DNA from: Fagopyrum homotropicum
Lineage: Eukaryota; Streptophyta; Magnoliopsida; Caryophyllales; Polygonaceae
DNA: 64,000 bases
Reading direction: 5' to 3'
Assembly: GCA_033239125.1 (NCBI GenBank)
Contig: BSWB01000004.1
Location: forward strand, 126,737,235-126,801,234
Shown: in pieces, positions 11,785-23,207 of the stretch
Numbering within the stretch: the first letter of the stretch is position 1
Layout: each line of letters starts with the position of its first letter
Program-made: the position numbers and the translations under genes
Notes under the pieces: model-generated
What the model was told of the DNA's origin: nothing
The model's database searches: none
What the model saw: only the letters and a program-made list of their open reading frames with translations

Positions 11785-13002
11785 AAATACCCCATACGTG
11801 TCCCTTGCTTGTCCCCAAACAAGATCCAAATCTTAGATACAAGATAGAATGGATTATAAGTCATCAAAAAGATCAATGAAAAACATTTTGGAGTGTGCTC
11901 AATTCATAGATCAACCTAAGAGAATGCTTCGTGGTACATGAAATCAAGACATGATCAAAGTATTTTATAAATATAAGAAAGTTGTTCATCTTTGCATAAA
12001 ATCATAGAATGCATAATAAATCATGTTCATCGAAATTAATCATGTATAATCCAGTTTAAACCACCAAGTCAATCAACATACTCGAGGTCTCAAGGGCTTC
12101 TAAAAGAGGTCAAGAAACGTGTCAGGGTGGGATGTATATAGGGTAATGTGGTGCTAGAATCCGGAAATAGGATCTTTTCTTCATGTTCTTTGAATCACAA
12201 CATCTTCCACCAATAAGCTTTGCTTATTTTTGCTTTACTTTACTTTTTGGGAACATGGACAAAGGTGCACAATAACCGAAGCCTAGGAGATCAGCAATCA
12301 TCAATTTCTCGAGATGCCTCAAACCCTTGATGCACATACCATGACCCGTTAGGACTATCGATCAATCCGACTTTGGCAAGACATAAACACCCGACTATGT
12401 GAACGGTGCCGAGTTACTCATCATCAAGATCAACGTCCCCAAACCTTTTTTTTTTCTTTCTAACACTTTCAGCCAAGATCTCAACTTCACTTCACTTGCT
12501 CTTCTTCACTTGCATCCAAATTCCCGAATAGGTAAAGGGAGGCATATATGTATATGAGGGGCTAAAGCATGATCAAAAAGAAGAAGAAGAAAAAAAAAGA
12601 AGAGAATGAAGTGCCTTAGTCATCCCAGGAAGAATGTGATAGAACTCATAACGTGGCGTCAACCTTCAAATCCAACAAAATTTTGATAAAAACAAAGTAT
12701 TAAACATGCTAGAACTTCAAACAAGCATTTTGCAACTTAAACATATCATAAAATATTTCGAGCATATAAAGATTTCAAAACCAATCTGCAAACAAAATCA
12801 TCATCGAGGTCATATCTAGACTAAAAGCACAAAACGTTTCGAAAACCTTTCAGTTAAGAACCCATCTCGGTCGAGGTGTTCTAACGTCTTCCGAGGTGTT
12901 CATTCTCCTTCGGTCAAGAACGTCTCGGTCGAGCTAAAAAAATTTTTTTCAAACGGGTTTTTGACGTTTTTCTCAAACAGAAACCACAATTGTAGGTATG
13001 CA
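11785..13002 (-). mobile_element. Internal 3' non-coding part of the Athila-type element
   Basis: No gene is readable. It holds the presumed polypurine tract next to 11784, an A/G-rich run near 12571-12607, and several CTCGGTCGAGG / CCGAGGTGTTC words near 12860-12940. It lies between the 3' LTR and the solo LTR insertion. Confidence 0.6.
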
Positions 13003-14742
13003 TGATAGCATGTATTATAGTCTATATTTTGGGGTTAGTTTAGACGTTTTATCTTCATAAATCTGCATGTATGGATGTATATTTTATGATTATATTGTTG
13101 TTTTGTCTAACTTTGCGGGAATCAAGGTCAACACCTAGTTTTGTTGTAATTGTAGGTAAATGGCACGTTTTGCATCGAAATAGAGTTAAGGAAGCTAAGG
13201 AGTCATTGGAGCTACAATATGGAGCTTTAAGAAGATCTCGGGAAGCATGGAAACGATTAAGAAGATTGACTTTAGACCAGATTCGAGAGATTTCACATTC
13301 AGTTGAGATTCACCTCGGTCAGCTACAGTACCACCTCGACCGAGGTGATCTTGAGGAGGGTCCCGACCGAGGCGAATACCCTGTCGCCGGCGAGATCTTA
13401 TTTTTTGGCTAAGATCTTTTTATTTTTGGAAGGAAGATACCTTATATTTTTGGCTGGATCTCTGGAAGGAAGATATTATTTTTGGCTGATTTATTTAAAA
13501 ATATAAAGATATATTTTATAGAAAATTATCTTTTTAAGATATTATTATCATTGGAAGATAATTCTCCTATATAAAGGGTTGGATTTCTACAATTCAGCCA
13601 TCTTCGGATCAACAGATGCTTGGAGCATCCAGCAATTAAGGATTTTCTGGAGTTTTGAAGGAAGAGTTGAAGGAAGTATTGAAGGATTGAAGTTCAAGGA
13701 AGTAAGGAATCATAGTTGGAGTTAGCTTTTGAAGGAGTTTGTAAGATCTTCTAAAATCTCTTTTGGTTCCTTTCCCATTAATTTGATTCAGTTATTGAGA
13801 CCTTTGTGTTAAGGTTTTCTTGTTCGAATATTGATTCCTTTCCCATTAATTTGATTATTGTTATCATGATGATTGTTGGCTAAGTTTCTTATGCGATTCT
13901 AGGGTGATTGAATGAAAGTTGTGGAAAAGACGATGATATAATGATCTTAATCCCAGCAGGACCCTGAAAGCTCGAGTCTTTACCTTAACCCTAGAACACC
14001 TCGCTCAGTCATTGAACATCTCGGCCGGGGTGGAATATAACTGAACGAGGTGACCCTTTCCTGAACCTTATCTGAGTTAAGAGTTTAAGTTTGTCAAATC
14101 CTATCCTTATTACACCCATCCTGGTTCAACGCAAGCCTAGGATGATACTTACCCGGTGATTCCTTTGTTTGTTTACCCAAGATCATGAGTGTAGGTAATA
14201 AATGTTTATCCTTTATTGGGGTTTGAGTGTGCCTTCATCCCATCTTTGTGAGTTGGCCTGAGACTTATCCGGTAAAGGTTGATTCTATTCCCTTGGGTGG
14301 TGTGTTGGTTTGAGATTATAGTTCCTTTCCTTAGTACCTTGAGACTTACCCGGTAATAGGAGCTTTGGTTTAGGATAGTGAGTAGTGAGACTTACCCGGT
14401 GATCTATTCCCATCTTAGAAACGCCTACCCTTTGCAAACCTCAGCTTTGTCCGTGTTATCCTTTGAGATCTTGAGTCGGAACCACAACTAGATACTTTAA
14501 TCCCTAGAATCCGCATTTCCCCTTACTTGACTTTTACATCATCTTTGATTGCTTTAATTCGTAGTTGTTTGCAATATTTGACTACCTGATTTCCTGCTAT
14601 GTTTCACCATTGTCCCTGTGTTCGACCCCTAGAATTCTTGCTTTTATTACAATTGATCCGTACACTGCGGGTTCGCATATTGTTCAAGCATACTTCTTGG
14701 GTTATAAATTTTAAAGCTTGCACACACCTTTTGGAGCGAACA
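13003..14742 (+). mobile_element. Solo LTR of the same family, inserted in opposite orientation
   Basis: 1740 bp starting TGATAGCATGTATTATAG and ending TTTTGGAGCGAACA, the reverse complement of the flanking LTRs of the host element. It is bounded by a perfect 5-bp duplication ATGCA (12998-13002 and 14743-14747). A TATA box (CTATATAAAG) lies near 13567-13576. With its own duplication and no internal sequence on either side, it is the product of a separate insertion followed by LTR-LTR recombination, not one of the host element's LTRs. Confidence 0.9.
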
Positions 14743-14952
14743 ATGCATGTAATGACAGATAAGCACATAAAGCTGAATAAGACAATATTATCCGAGAGAG
14801 TCATACAAGCCATACAAATAAGTCAAGTAATACATCCAAATACCCCATACTTGGGACACATTGTCCCAATGGGTCAAATATAAGTCCAAAAGTCTGAATA
14901 CTCGCCGAACCTAGCTGAACTGCATAAAAAAAATAAAAGAAATCCATGAAGC

Positions 14953-16230
14953 TCTAGTCCTCGTCAGCTGGCAGTGGTGGTGGTGGAAAGTAGGAATGCT
15001 GGGAAGGATCGAATGGATAGCCCATCATCTGCTGGAACTAGATCTCTTGCATACGGCACTGATAGTGCTGACTTTCCTCCATATGATGCTGTCATCCCTC
15101 TATAGATTTGCGTTGATCATCGAAGCATTGGGTCATGTCAACTATCACAGCCGCGTAGGAATCTATCATCTACTCAGTAAGCTCATCAATCCGTCGGTGT
15201 GCCTCGGGATCTCTACGGCGGCGGGATCTGCGCTGAGGTGGTGGTGGTGGTGGTGGTGCTCTCTCATCCTCTGTAGCCTCGTCGTCAAGGTCAACGGTGG
15301 GAATATTAGGTCCGCCGGTGTCAGTACCGGTCTCCATAGTTGCACCTCCATACTCATCATCATCCTCCTCCTCCGCAGCTGCTTCTCTAGCATCCTGCAT
15401 ATAAGGGAACCAAACAGCAGACTAAAACTGGCGATCAAAGACAAAAAACTGAGAAGACCACATAATGCCTTGAGGAGACTTTGTCTCCCATGGCATGACA
15501 ACGTAAGGTGAGCCAAGGCCACGAGGGATGAGAATGTGGCGAGTGATCATCTCCTGCAATCCCAGTGGCTTCGGAGCCGCAACCAGTGTACATCCCGACA
15601 AGTCAAGTCCCATAGAAGTGGCGATGTGGGTCACCAACCCACCACAACATATATCGCCCTTCGACTTCCCCTTTCTCTTGTGTAAATAATCTGGCAGCAT
15701 GGTTGCAAAGTCTGGCACGCCTCCTGTAACCATACAAAATAAGCTCAAAAGCTCCCCCTGTCTGACCTTCTAGGGCGTCTCAGTACGCGTCAGAAGTGTC
15801 TCACTAAAAATCCGGTGAGCCAAGCGGAAGACGAGATGGAAGATAATCCGCTCCCGGGAATATCCGGGTTGCCATCTGTCTCTATGGTCTGTAATGTGCG
15901 CTATCTCGCCCCAGAAACTCCGAGCTACCTCTTGGGAAGGAAAATCTAAAACTGTAGGTGTTGGGAAGCCGAAAATCTTCCTAAATTGATCCACAGGACC
16001 TGTGTAGTTCCTGTTCAGCAGCCTATACTTGATCCCATGATGCTCTGGCACGTAAGTCACCGAACTAACAAACTTCATCGTCGGATCAAAATAAGTTGGT
16101 GCTCTAATGGCCATGAACTCCTCTAGGTGAACCATCAATATCATCTTCTTCAAGTCCTCCGCCACATGGAGGCACTCGAAGGCATCAACATCCAGAAATT
16201 GTGGGGCAATGATAGGGCGCCCACAAATCC
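14953..16230 (-). pseudogene. ATHILA-type ORF of the pol-less element, interrupted by stops
   Basis: A single minus frame starts near 16230 and is continuous apart from stops at about 15770, 15422 and 15170 and a few more toward 14950. The first part reads DVDAFECLHVAEDLKKM, then FVSSVTYVPEHHGIKYRLLN and FRKIFGFPTP, a pattern typical of the plant ATHILA ORF family of unknown function. The middle has RIIFHLVFRLAHRIFSETLL. The C-terminal part is acidic (EEEDDDEYGG) and then has seven prolines and an Arg-rich block before RIDELTE. It follows gag in the order expected if pol had been removed. It is broken, so it is not expected to make a full protein. Confidence 0.65.
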
Positions 16231-16621
16231 TGCCATAATTCCGCTAGTGTCGCTCATGGATCACCGGGATAGAAAACTGAGAAGTTGAAGAAGGAGAGGA
16301 ATGGTGTGAATAGCTAGGCCTATGCCTCAAGGTCAACTATCAATCCGATCTACGTGGGCTAGTCATGCTGGAAGAACACCTCGGCCGCCAAGAACACCTC
16401 AGCTGCCAAGAACACCTCGGCCGAGACATAGTTGACTGGACCGAGGCGAACTGCTGTTCATACGCAACTTCTGAATCTATAAGCTTTTTCCCCCAAAAAC
16501 ACTACCAAATGCTTCCTATGGGGTACTTATATATTTCTCAGCAACAATCTATGGTGACCAATGCCAGATCTATCCAAAATCGACAAAAGAAGAAAGGAGT
16601 TAGGGTTTAAAACAAAATACC

Positions 16622-17962
16622 CTAGATTTTGTAGATTGAAGAAGAAGAGGGAGCGTTAAGAGCATTTTCAGCATGATAATAAGGGTTACCGGGATTTTGT
16701 TGATTTGATCTCCAATTGTTGTTGGAGTTTCCGTTGTTGTTGTTGTAGTTGTTGTTACGCGACCCTTGATAGTTGTTTCTTCCTTGGTATCCACCATCTT
16801 TCTCCTTCTTCGTTTGAGCTACTAAAAGCTCCTTCAAAGCTTTTACTTCATTGCTAAGTGAGGTGAGTTGAGCTCCATTTGATGTTGTATCTTGAAAGCT
16901 AACTCTCCTTGCTCCATCTTCAACTCTTTGATGAGAATATTTCTCCATGTGTAAAGCTTGCTTTTCTATGAAATCCCAACCTTCATCTATCGGCATGTCC
17001 ATGAAAGTTCCGGCGGAAAGTAATTGAAGCTTGAATTGAGTGTCTCCATCCAAACCCTTGAAGTATATCTCCAGCAACTCGATCTTTGGAATCCCATGAA
17101 GTGGGCAATCCAACAAAAGGTCCTTGAACCTCTCCCATGACTTGGACAAACTTTCTTTGTCCTTCATGATAAAAGCATTGATCTTGCCCCTCAATTCAGC
17201 GGTCTTTGATGGGGGAAATAACTTAGTAAGAAACCCCGTCATCATCTCTTCCCAATTGTTGATTTTTCCAGCCGGAAGAGATTGATACCAAGCAAGCGCC
17301 TTGTCTTTCAATGAGAAGTAGAAAGGCCTCAACTTGTAGTTGTTATTCTCCACTCTTGATGGCCTCAAAGTCTCCATCAGAATCTCGTAGTTTTGTAAAT
17401 GTTGATGTCGAGACTCTCTCTCCAAACCTCCAAATTAACATTGACGAATCATGATTAGAACTTGAGGTCGAAGTTCATAATCATGCTCAGCTGGATCTCC
17501 TAGATTGACTCCTGGACGCCGCACTTGCTGATTGGTGTCCATCCTCTGACCTAGGGTTTGTGGAACTCCAGCAAAAAGAACATCTTGGTCTACCATCGGT
17601 GGCATCCGAGGTGGTGGTTGTATCTCGGCCGGTGCAACTGGGACTGGGTCTTGCCTCGGTCGAGCAATTGGGACCGGTCGAGGTAAAAACTAAGCCCTCA
17701 GAGCAGCCATATCACCTTCAATTCCTTCAGTTCTTGCACGAGTCTCGTCTCTCTCTCGCTGCAATTCTTATTTGCTGAGTCGAAGTTGTTCCAATGTCTC
17801 CTTCAATTCGGCTTCAAGATCTCGATTATCTTGATCGGCCATCTTAGCTTCTTTCAAACTTCTTTTGTATGAATTCTCTGGTTCGGGATCATAAGGAATG
17901 ATTTCCTTTCCAGCACATGTTCTTCGCATAAACCTAAGGAAAGATCCTGCGAAATCACTCAA
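16622..17962 (-). pseudogene. gag of the Athila-type element, three in-frame stops
   Basis: The frame starts MSDFAGSFLRFMRRTC at 17962 and has stops near 17769, 17690 and 17428. A 267-codon open stretch then runs from 17425 to 16622. The core has the Athila/Tat Retrotrans_gag signature: FYFSLKDKALAWYQSLPAG, NWEEMMTGFLTKLFPPSKT, ESLSKSWERFKDLLLDCPLHG. The C-terminal part is rich in Asn and Gly (NNNYNNNNGNSNNN) and shows no CCHC knuckle. The gag would form the particle for the element's RNA. The core is well preserved compared with the N-terminal part. Confidence 0.8.
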
Positions 17963-18034
17963 GTAAAGTAGTTAATAACAAGAAGGGCAATAACCCCAAA
18001 AGACAACCGAAACCGAACTTGGTCTTGACCAAGT

Positions 18035-18051
18035 CCCCGGCAACGGCGCCA
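18035..18051 (-). other. Primer-binding site complementary to tRNA-Asp
   Basis: The plus strand reads CCCCGGCAACGGCGCCA, identical to the 3' end of plant tRNA-Asp(GTC) including CCA. The minus strand is therefore the perfect primer site TGGCGCCGTTGCCGGGG, 7 nt inside the LTR edge at 18059. This site is characteristic of Athila/Tat elements and fixes the element's orientation. Confidence 0.95.
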
Positions 18052-18058
18052 AAAACTT

Positions 18059-19807
18059 GTTCGCTCCAAAAGTTGTGTGCAAGCTTTAATATTTATACCA
18101 AGAATAATTGCAAATACCGAACCTGCAAGGTCAAACACAGGGACTATAGTGAAACAAAGATCGGTAATTCAGGTTGTCAATCAAAAACAAGCAACAAAGC
18201 AAAGATATCAAAGATGATGTAATAACGAGGTAAAGAAAATGCGGATTCTAGAGATTAAAGCATCTAGTTGTGGTTCCGATTCAAGATCTCAAAAGATAAC
18301 GTGGACAAAGCTGAAGTTTGCAAAGGGAAGGTGTTTCTAAGGTGGGAATAGATCACTGGGTAAGCCTCACTACTCACTATCCCAAACCAAAGATCTCTCA
18401 CCGGGTAAGTCTCAAGGTACTAAGGAAATGAACTATAATCTCAAACCAACATACCACCCAAGGGGATAGAATCAACCTTTACCGGATAAGTCTTAGGCTA
18501 ACTCTCAAAGATAGGATGAAAGCACACTCAAACCCCAATAAAGGATAAACCTTTATTACCTACACTCTTGATCTTGGGTATACAGATAAAAGAATCACCG
18601 GGTAAGTCTCATCCTAGGATTGCGTTGAACTAGGAAAGGTATAAAAAGGATAGGATTTGTCAAACTGAAACATCAACTCAGATAAGGATCAGGAAAGGTG
18701 CTCGCCTCGCTCAATTTATGTACTATCTCGGTCGAGATGTTCCACGACTGACTGAGGTGTTCGTCGGTTAAGGTAATGGCTTGAGCTTTCAGGGTCCACT
18801 GGGGCAAAGGCTCATTCTTTCATCGTCTTTCCCCCAACCTTCAGCCAATCACCCTATCATCGCATAAAGAACTTAGCCAACAATCATCATGATAACAATA
18901 ATCAAATATATAAGAAAGGAATCAATATTCAAACAAGAAAACCTTAACACAAAGGTCTCAATAACTGAATCAATCAAACAAACAAACAAAAAACGTTCCT
19001 CAATCACAATCAGAAAAGACAACAATCAAACCAAACTAAAAACATCTTACAACTTCCTTCAAACTTCCTTTAAACTTCCTTCAAACTAGCTTCCTTCAAA
19101 CTAGCTTCCTTCCTTCCTTGATCTTCAACCTTCCAAACTGCCTCAACTTTGGAGAACTTTGCTCCTTGATCCGGATATTCCGAGATGCGGTGATCTGAAG
19201 ATAGCTGAATTTCAGAAAATCAGCCTCTTTATATAGGAGAAACACCTTCCAAAGATAAGATATCTTAAAAGGCAATTTCCATCTATAAAATATCTTCCAA
19301 TCTTCCAAAATATATCAGCCGAAAGATATGCTTCCTTCTAGAAATTCATCCTAAAATATGTGATATTCACTTTCCATAAATAGAAGATCTCAGCCAAAAT
19401 AAAGATTTCATGTCCCGTCATCACTTTGCCTCGGTCCAGCCTATCCTGAAGATCACCTCGGTCGAGGTGACACTGTAGCCAACTGAGGTGAATCTCATTA
19501 AGAGTAGATATTTCTGATCTGGTCCAAAATCAATGTTTCATCTCATTTCCATGGTTCTTGAGCCTTTCTTATAGCTCCTCAATGCTCCAAAATGTAGCTC
19601 CAATGACTCCTTAGCTTCCTTAGCTCCATTTTATTCCAAAACGTGTCATTTTCCCTACAATTACAACAAAACTAGGTGTAGACCTCAATTATCGCAAAGG
19701 TAGACAAAACAACATAATGATCAAAGAATATACATCCATACATGCAGATTTATGAAGATAAAACGTCCAAACCAATCCCAAAATATAGACTATAATACAT
19801 GTTATCA
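18059..19807 (-). repeat. 5' LTR of the Athila-type element
   Basis: 1749 bp, direct repeat of 10037-11784. The element-sense TATA box lies at about 19227-19237. It differs from the other LTR by a loss of about 40 bp near 18128, an extra repeat of the CTTCCTTCAAACTAGC type near 19080-19110, and retention of CACCTCGGTCGAGGTG near 19454-19469, which the 3' LTR has lost. Confidence 0.9.
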
Positions 19808-21240
19808 GAAGATCTTTGACGAGGAAAGCCCAAAAATTCCTGTAGTAAGATTTGGTTTTCTGACACTCATCCGAGAGTTTCAAAATGAGGAGAAGAGTGC
19901 TAGAGTGATCACGGCTAGAGGTTTGATGGAGTGGACTGCTCCAGCAGAAAGCTTCACCAAGATAAATGTTGATACGGCTTACGTAAACAATGTTAAGAAG
20001 GCATGAGAGGAAATTTTAAGAAACAACGAAGGACTTCTATTGAGAGTGATAGTGCGAATGGTTAAAGACAGGTGGCCTGTCTAGTGGGCCGAGGCAATGA
20101 CACTGAAACCTGGTGTGTTTGAGGCTTATCGTAAGGTACTACAACGTGTGATTTTAGAATCCGATTCGAAGATCGTGGTGGATTACTTCTTTGCTTATCA
20201 CCACATAAGATCATACGGAGGGTTGATCATTCTAAATATGGCATGAGACATTGCAAGAGCATGGATAACCTTGACATGTCGGAATAAGAAGATCTTTGAC
20301 GATGAAAGCCCAATAAGTTCCTGTAGTAATAGATGGTTTTCTGGCACTGATCCAAGAGTTTCAGAATCAGGAGAAGAGTGCTAGAGTGGTCACGGCCGAA
20401 GGTTTGGCGGAGTGGACTACTCCACCAGAAAGCTTCACCAAGATAAATGTTGATACGGCTTACGTAAACAACGATAAGAAGGCATGAGCAAAAATTTTAA
20501 GAAACAACGAAGGACTCGTATTGAGAGTGATAATACGAAGGGTTGAAGTTAGGTGGCATGCTTGGTGGGCCGAGGCAATGACAGTGAAGGTTGGTGTGTC
20601 TGAGGCTCATCGCAAGGGGCTACAACGTGTGATTTTAGAATGTGATTTGAAGATCGTGGTGGATTACTTCTTTGCTTATCACCACATAAGATCATATTGA
20701 GGGTTGGTCATTCTAAATATGCCCTGAATTGCAAGATTTGGTGGTGAGAGCATGGGTAGCTTGGACAAGTCGGAATAAGAAGATCTTTCACGAGCAAATC
20801 CCAAAAATTCCTATAGTAAGAGATGGTATCTGACATCGGTCCGAGAGTTTCAGAATCAGAAGAAGAGTGCTAGATTGGTCACGGATGGAGATTGGATGGA
20901 GTGGACCGCTCCACTAGATAGCTTCACCAACATTAATGTTGATACGGCTTACGTAAACAACGAGAAGAAGGCACGAGCGACAATTTTAAGAAACAACAAA
21001 GAACTCGTATTGAGAGTGATAGTGCGAAGGGTTGAAGATAGGTGGCTTGTCTGATGGGCCGAGACAATGATAGTGAAGGTTGGTGTGTCTGAGGCTTATC
21101 GCAAGGGATTGCAACGTGTGATTTTAGAATCCGATTCGAAGATTGTGGTGTATTACTTCTTTGCTTATCACTACATAAGATCATACGGAGGGTTGATTTT
21201 AGAGGGCATTAGACATGAGTATGGGGTTCTTGCCCATCTC
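19808..21240 (+). repeat. Right part of the RNase H-like tandem array (about three units)
   Basis: Unit starts, marked by GGAATAAGAAGATCTTT, recur near 20279 and 20774, and the interrupted unit resumes at 19808. Units are about 480-490 bp. Each can be read, with stops, as KIFDEESPKIPVV, then SFTKINVDTAYVNN, WAEAMT, LQRVILESDSKIVVDYFFAY. The last unit continues into LILEGIRHEYGVLAHLFSSC. These are fragments of the plant RVT_3 RNase H-like domain. The array has no intact frame. Confidence 0.75.
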
Positions 21241-21668
21241 TTTAGTTCATGTTAAGCGTTCATATAATGTAGTTGTTGTTGCTATGGCGAGGATAGTACC
21301 TTTAGATGATGGAAAAAATCTTCGATGGTTCCTTCTTGAACATATACTCATGTTAAATTAATGAGGTATATATTTACTTTCAAAAAATATACTAAATATT
21401 TAAGAGGAATATCACATATAAATTATGTGAGATATACTTCACATTGTACCTATTAACTGTCTTAGTATTTGTATTCCTTATACCAAATATTTATTTATAA
21501 TTTAATATAGCGATACTCGTGCTTTAACTAATTAAATACTTGTATTTTCGGTCAAGATATCAATTACACTAAATATTTTCAAATCATATACTTAATAAAT
21601 ATTTGTAATTAAATATACTATATAAGACTAAAAGCAAAGTAATTAACATCCCATGTTGTTCTCACATT

Positions 21669-21942
21669 ACATTTGGTTAAAAGTCCGGAAACGGAAATGG
21701 AAATGAATGTAGTCCATATGCTTACCTTATTCATGAATACTTTTTAAAATCATTCATTGTGGTTGCTTGTAAAATGTAGTTGTTTCCCCATTTTGTTTCC
21801 CTATAGGATATCAACACTAATCAAATTTTACTACAATTACTTAAAATCATAAGGAATGATTCCATAAAATTTCATGAATAATAGTATACATATGGACTAA
21901 ATTCGTTTTTCATTCCGTTTCCGGAGTTGGAACCAAACGAGC
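21669..21942. mobile_element. Tourist-like MITE with long imperfect inverted repeats
   Basis: The right end reads CCGGAGTTGGAACCAAACGAGCCC followed by TAA. Its reverse complement GGGCTCGTTTGG is the usual plant PIF/Harbinger terminus. The left arm (TTTGGTTAAAAGTCCGGAAACGG, then GTAGTCCATATG) mirrors the right arm over about 80 bp, but its outermost bases are eroded. No coding capacity. Confidence 0.6.
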
Positions 21943-22663
21943 CCTAAGTCACTTTAACCTTTTCTACTTGACATCACCATATTATGTCACGTCAAATTTT
22001 AATTTTTATCGTTCACACATTGAGTCACCTATGTCAATTCTAGATGATTGTTTCTAATTTCTAACTAGTATATTCCCTAATATATTGAGTAATATTCTTA
22101 TAACTAAATCTTTAATTTGTATTACAACAAAAATAAACTATCCTAGCCAAACCTCTATTACATTATAAAATGTATATTCTTTAATATAATATATAATATT
22201 CATGAATTACATGATTACCTTTCCCCTTCCATATTCTATTCATTTTAATATAGTTAATTCCATATTCTATTCATTTTTATATAGTTAATCTCATTATTAG
22301 TTATTTATTTCTTTTGTTTAACTTCATATAAACTTTCAAGTGAAATTGCATTCAACATTTGTTTTAACGCCAAAATAATGTGATTTTTAATATATTGATT
22401 ATAGTTAAGTATATGCTATGATTTTATTCTAAATTTTCAATTTTTAGATGAAATTATTCCTTATTTTACATTGTAGATATTGCTTAAAAATTTATATTTT
22501 GTTGTGATGTCAAAAAAATATGATTCAATGTTAACAAATCTTGTTGAAGACAGGGTAGTGAACTAATTATCTACTTAATGTTTGTTAAAAGAACATGTAA
22601 TGCCGCATGTGGACTCTATGTGACCATTAAGCACACAAAACTCATCTATGTGATACTACTATA
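21943..22663. other. AT-rich spacer
   Basis: No gene or RNA is seen. A short tandem copy of TTCCATATTCTATTCATTTT occurs at about 22227-22277. Confidence 0.4.
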
Positions 22664-23207
22664 TAAGGGCTCGTTTGGTATGAGTGTAGGAATGGGATTG
22701 GAATCAGGAATCGGAATGGAATGAGGAATTGAAATAAGTCATTCCTGATACTTGGTGTTTGGTATGATGTTGGAATAAAATGTTTTTTATACATGTTTTG
22801 ATTTTATATGAGTTATGAAACGGGAAACCATCATATTTGATGATATATGAGTGAATGTTTATAATGTAAATATATGTTATTTTTAAACTACATTTAAGAA
22901 AAAATGAAGACTAACGAATAACTTAAAGATTAAACACTAAACAACCGGCAACCCAAATAAATAGGTATATATATTTCTTCTATCAAAAATGTATTTTCTA
23001 ATTGAACAAATTATATTATTTTTGAGCATTTTCCGGTTAAATTAGATCTTTAATGAAATATCCGTATTATAGGTAAATAATTTTTTTGTCAAAATCTTGT
23101 TTTGTACAAAATAATTATATAATTTGAATTAATTGATGGACAATACAAAAATTATAAAAAAATATTATTTTTATTTCGTGAAACTAAAAGTGAGTATATA
23201 TATATAT

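Larger units (their letters stand above)
10037..19807 (-). mobile_element. Complete Athila-type (Ty3/gypsy) LTR element lacking pol
   Basis: Two direct LTRs (10037-11784 and 18059-19807) begin TGTTCGCTCC and end TATCA on the plus strand, so they run TGATA...GAACA in element sense. The 5-bp target duplication GAAGA is exact (10032-10036 and 19808-19812). The 5' LTR is the right one: on the minus strand it is followed by a tRNA-Asp primer site, a gag frame and an ATHILA-type frame. No protease, reverse transcriptase, RNase H or integrase can be read in the internal region, so the element looks non-autonomous and would have relied on a relative. It interrupts the RNase H-like tandem array and is itself interrupted by an inverted solo LTR. 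LTR differences and stop codons show it is not recent. Confidence 0.9.

Noticed and set aside
10037..14742. The LTR at 10037-11784 and the one at 13003-14742 as the two LTRs of one element
   Set aside because: They are in opposite orientation and have different flanking duplications; the true pair is 10037-11784 with 18059-19807 (GAAGA).
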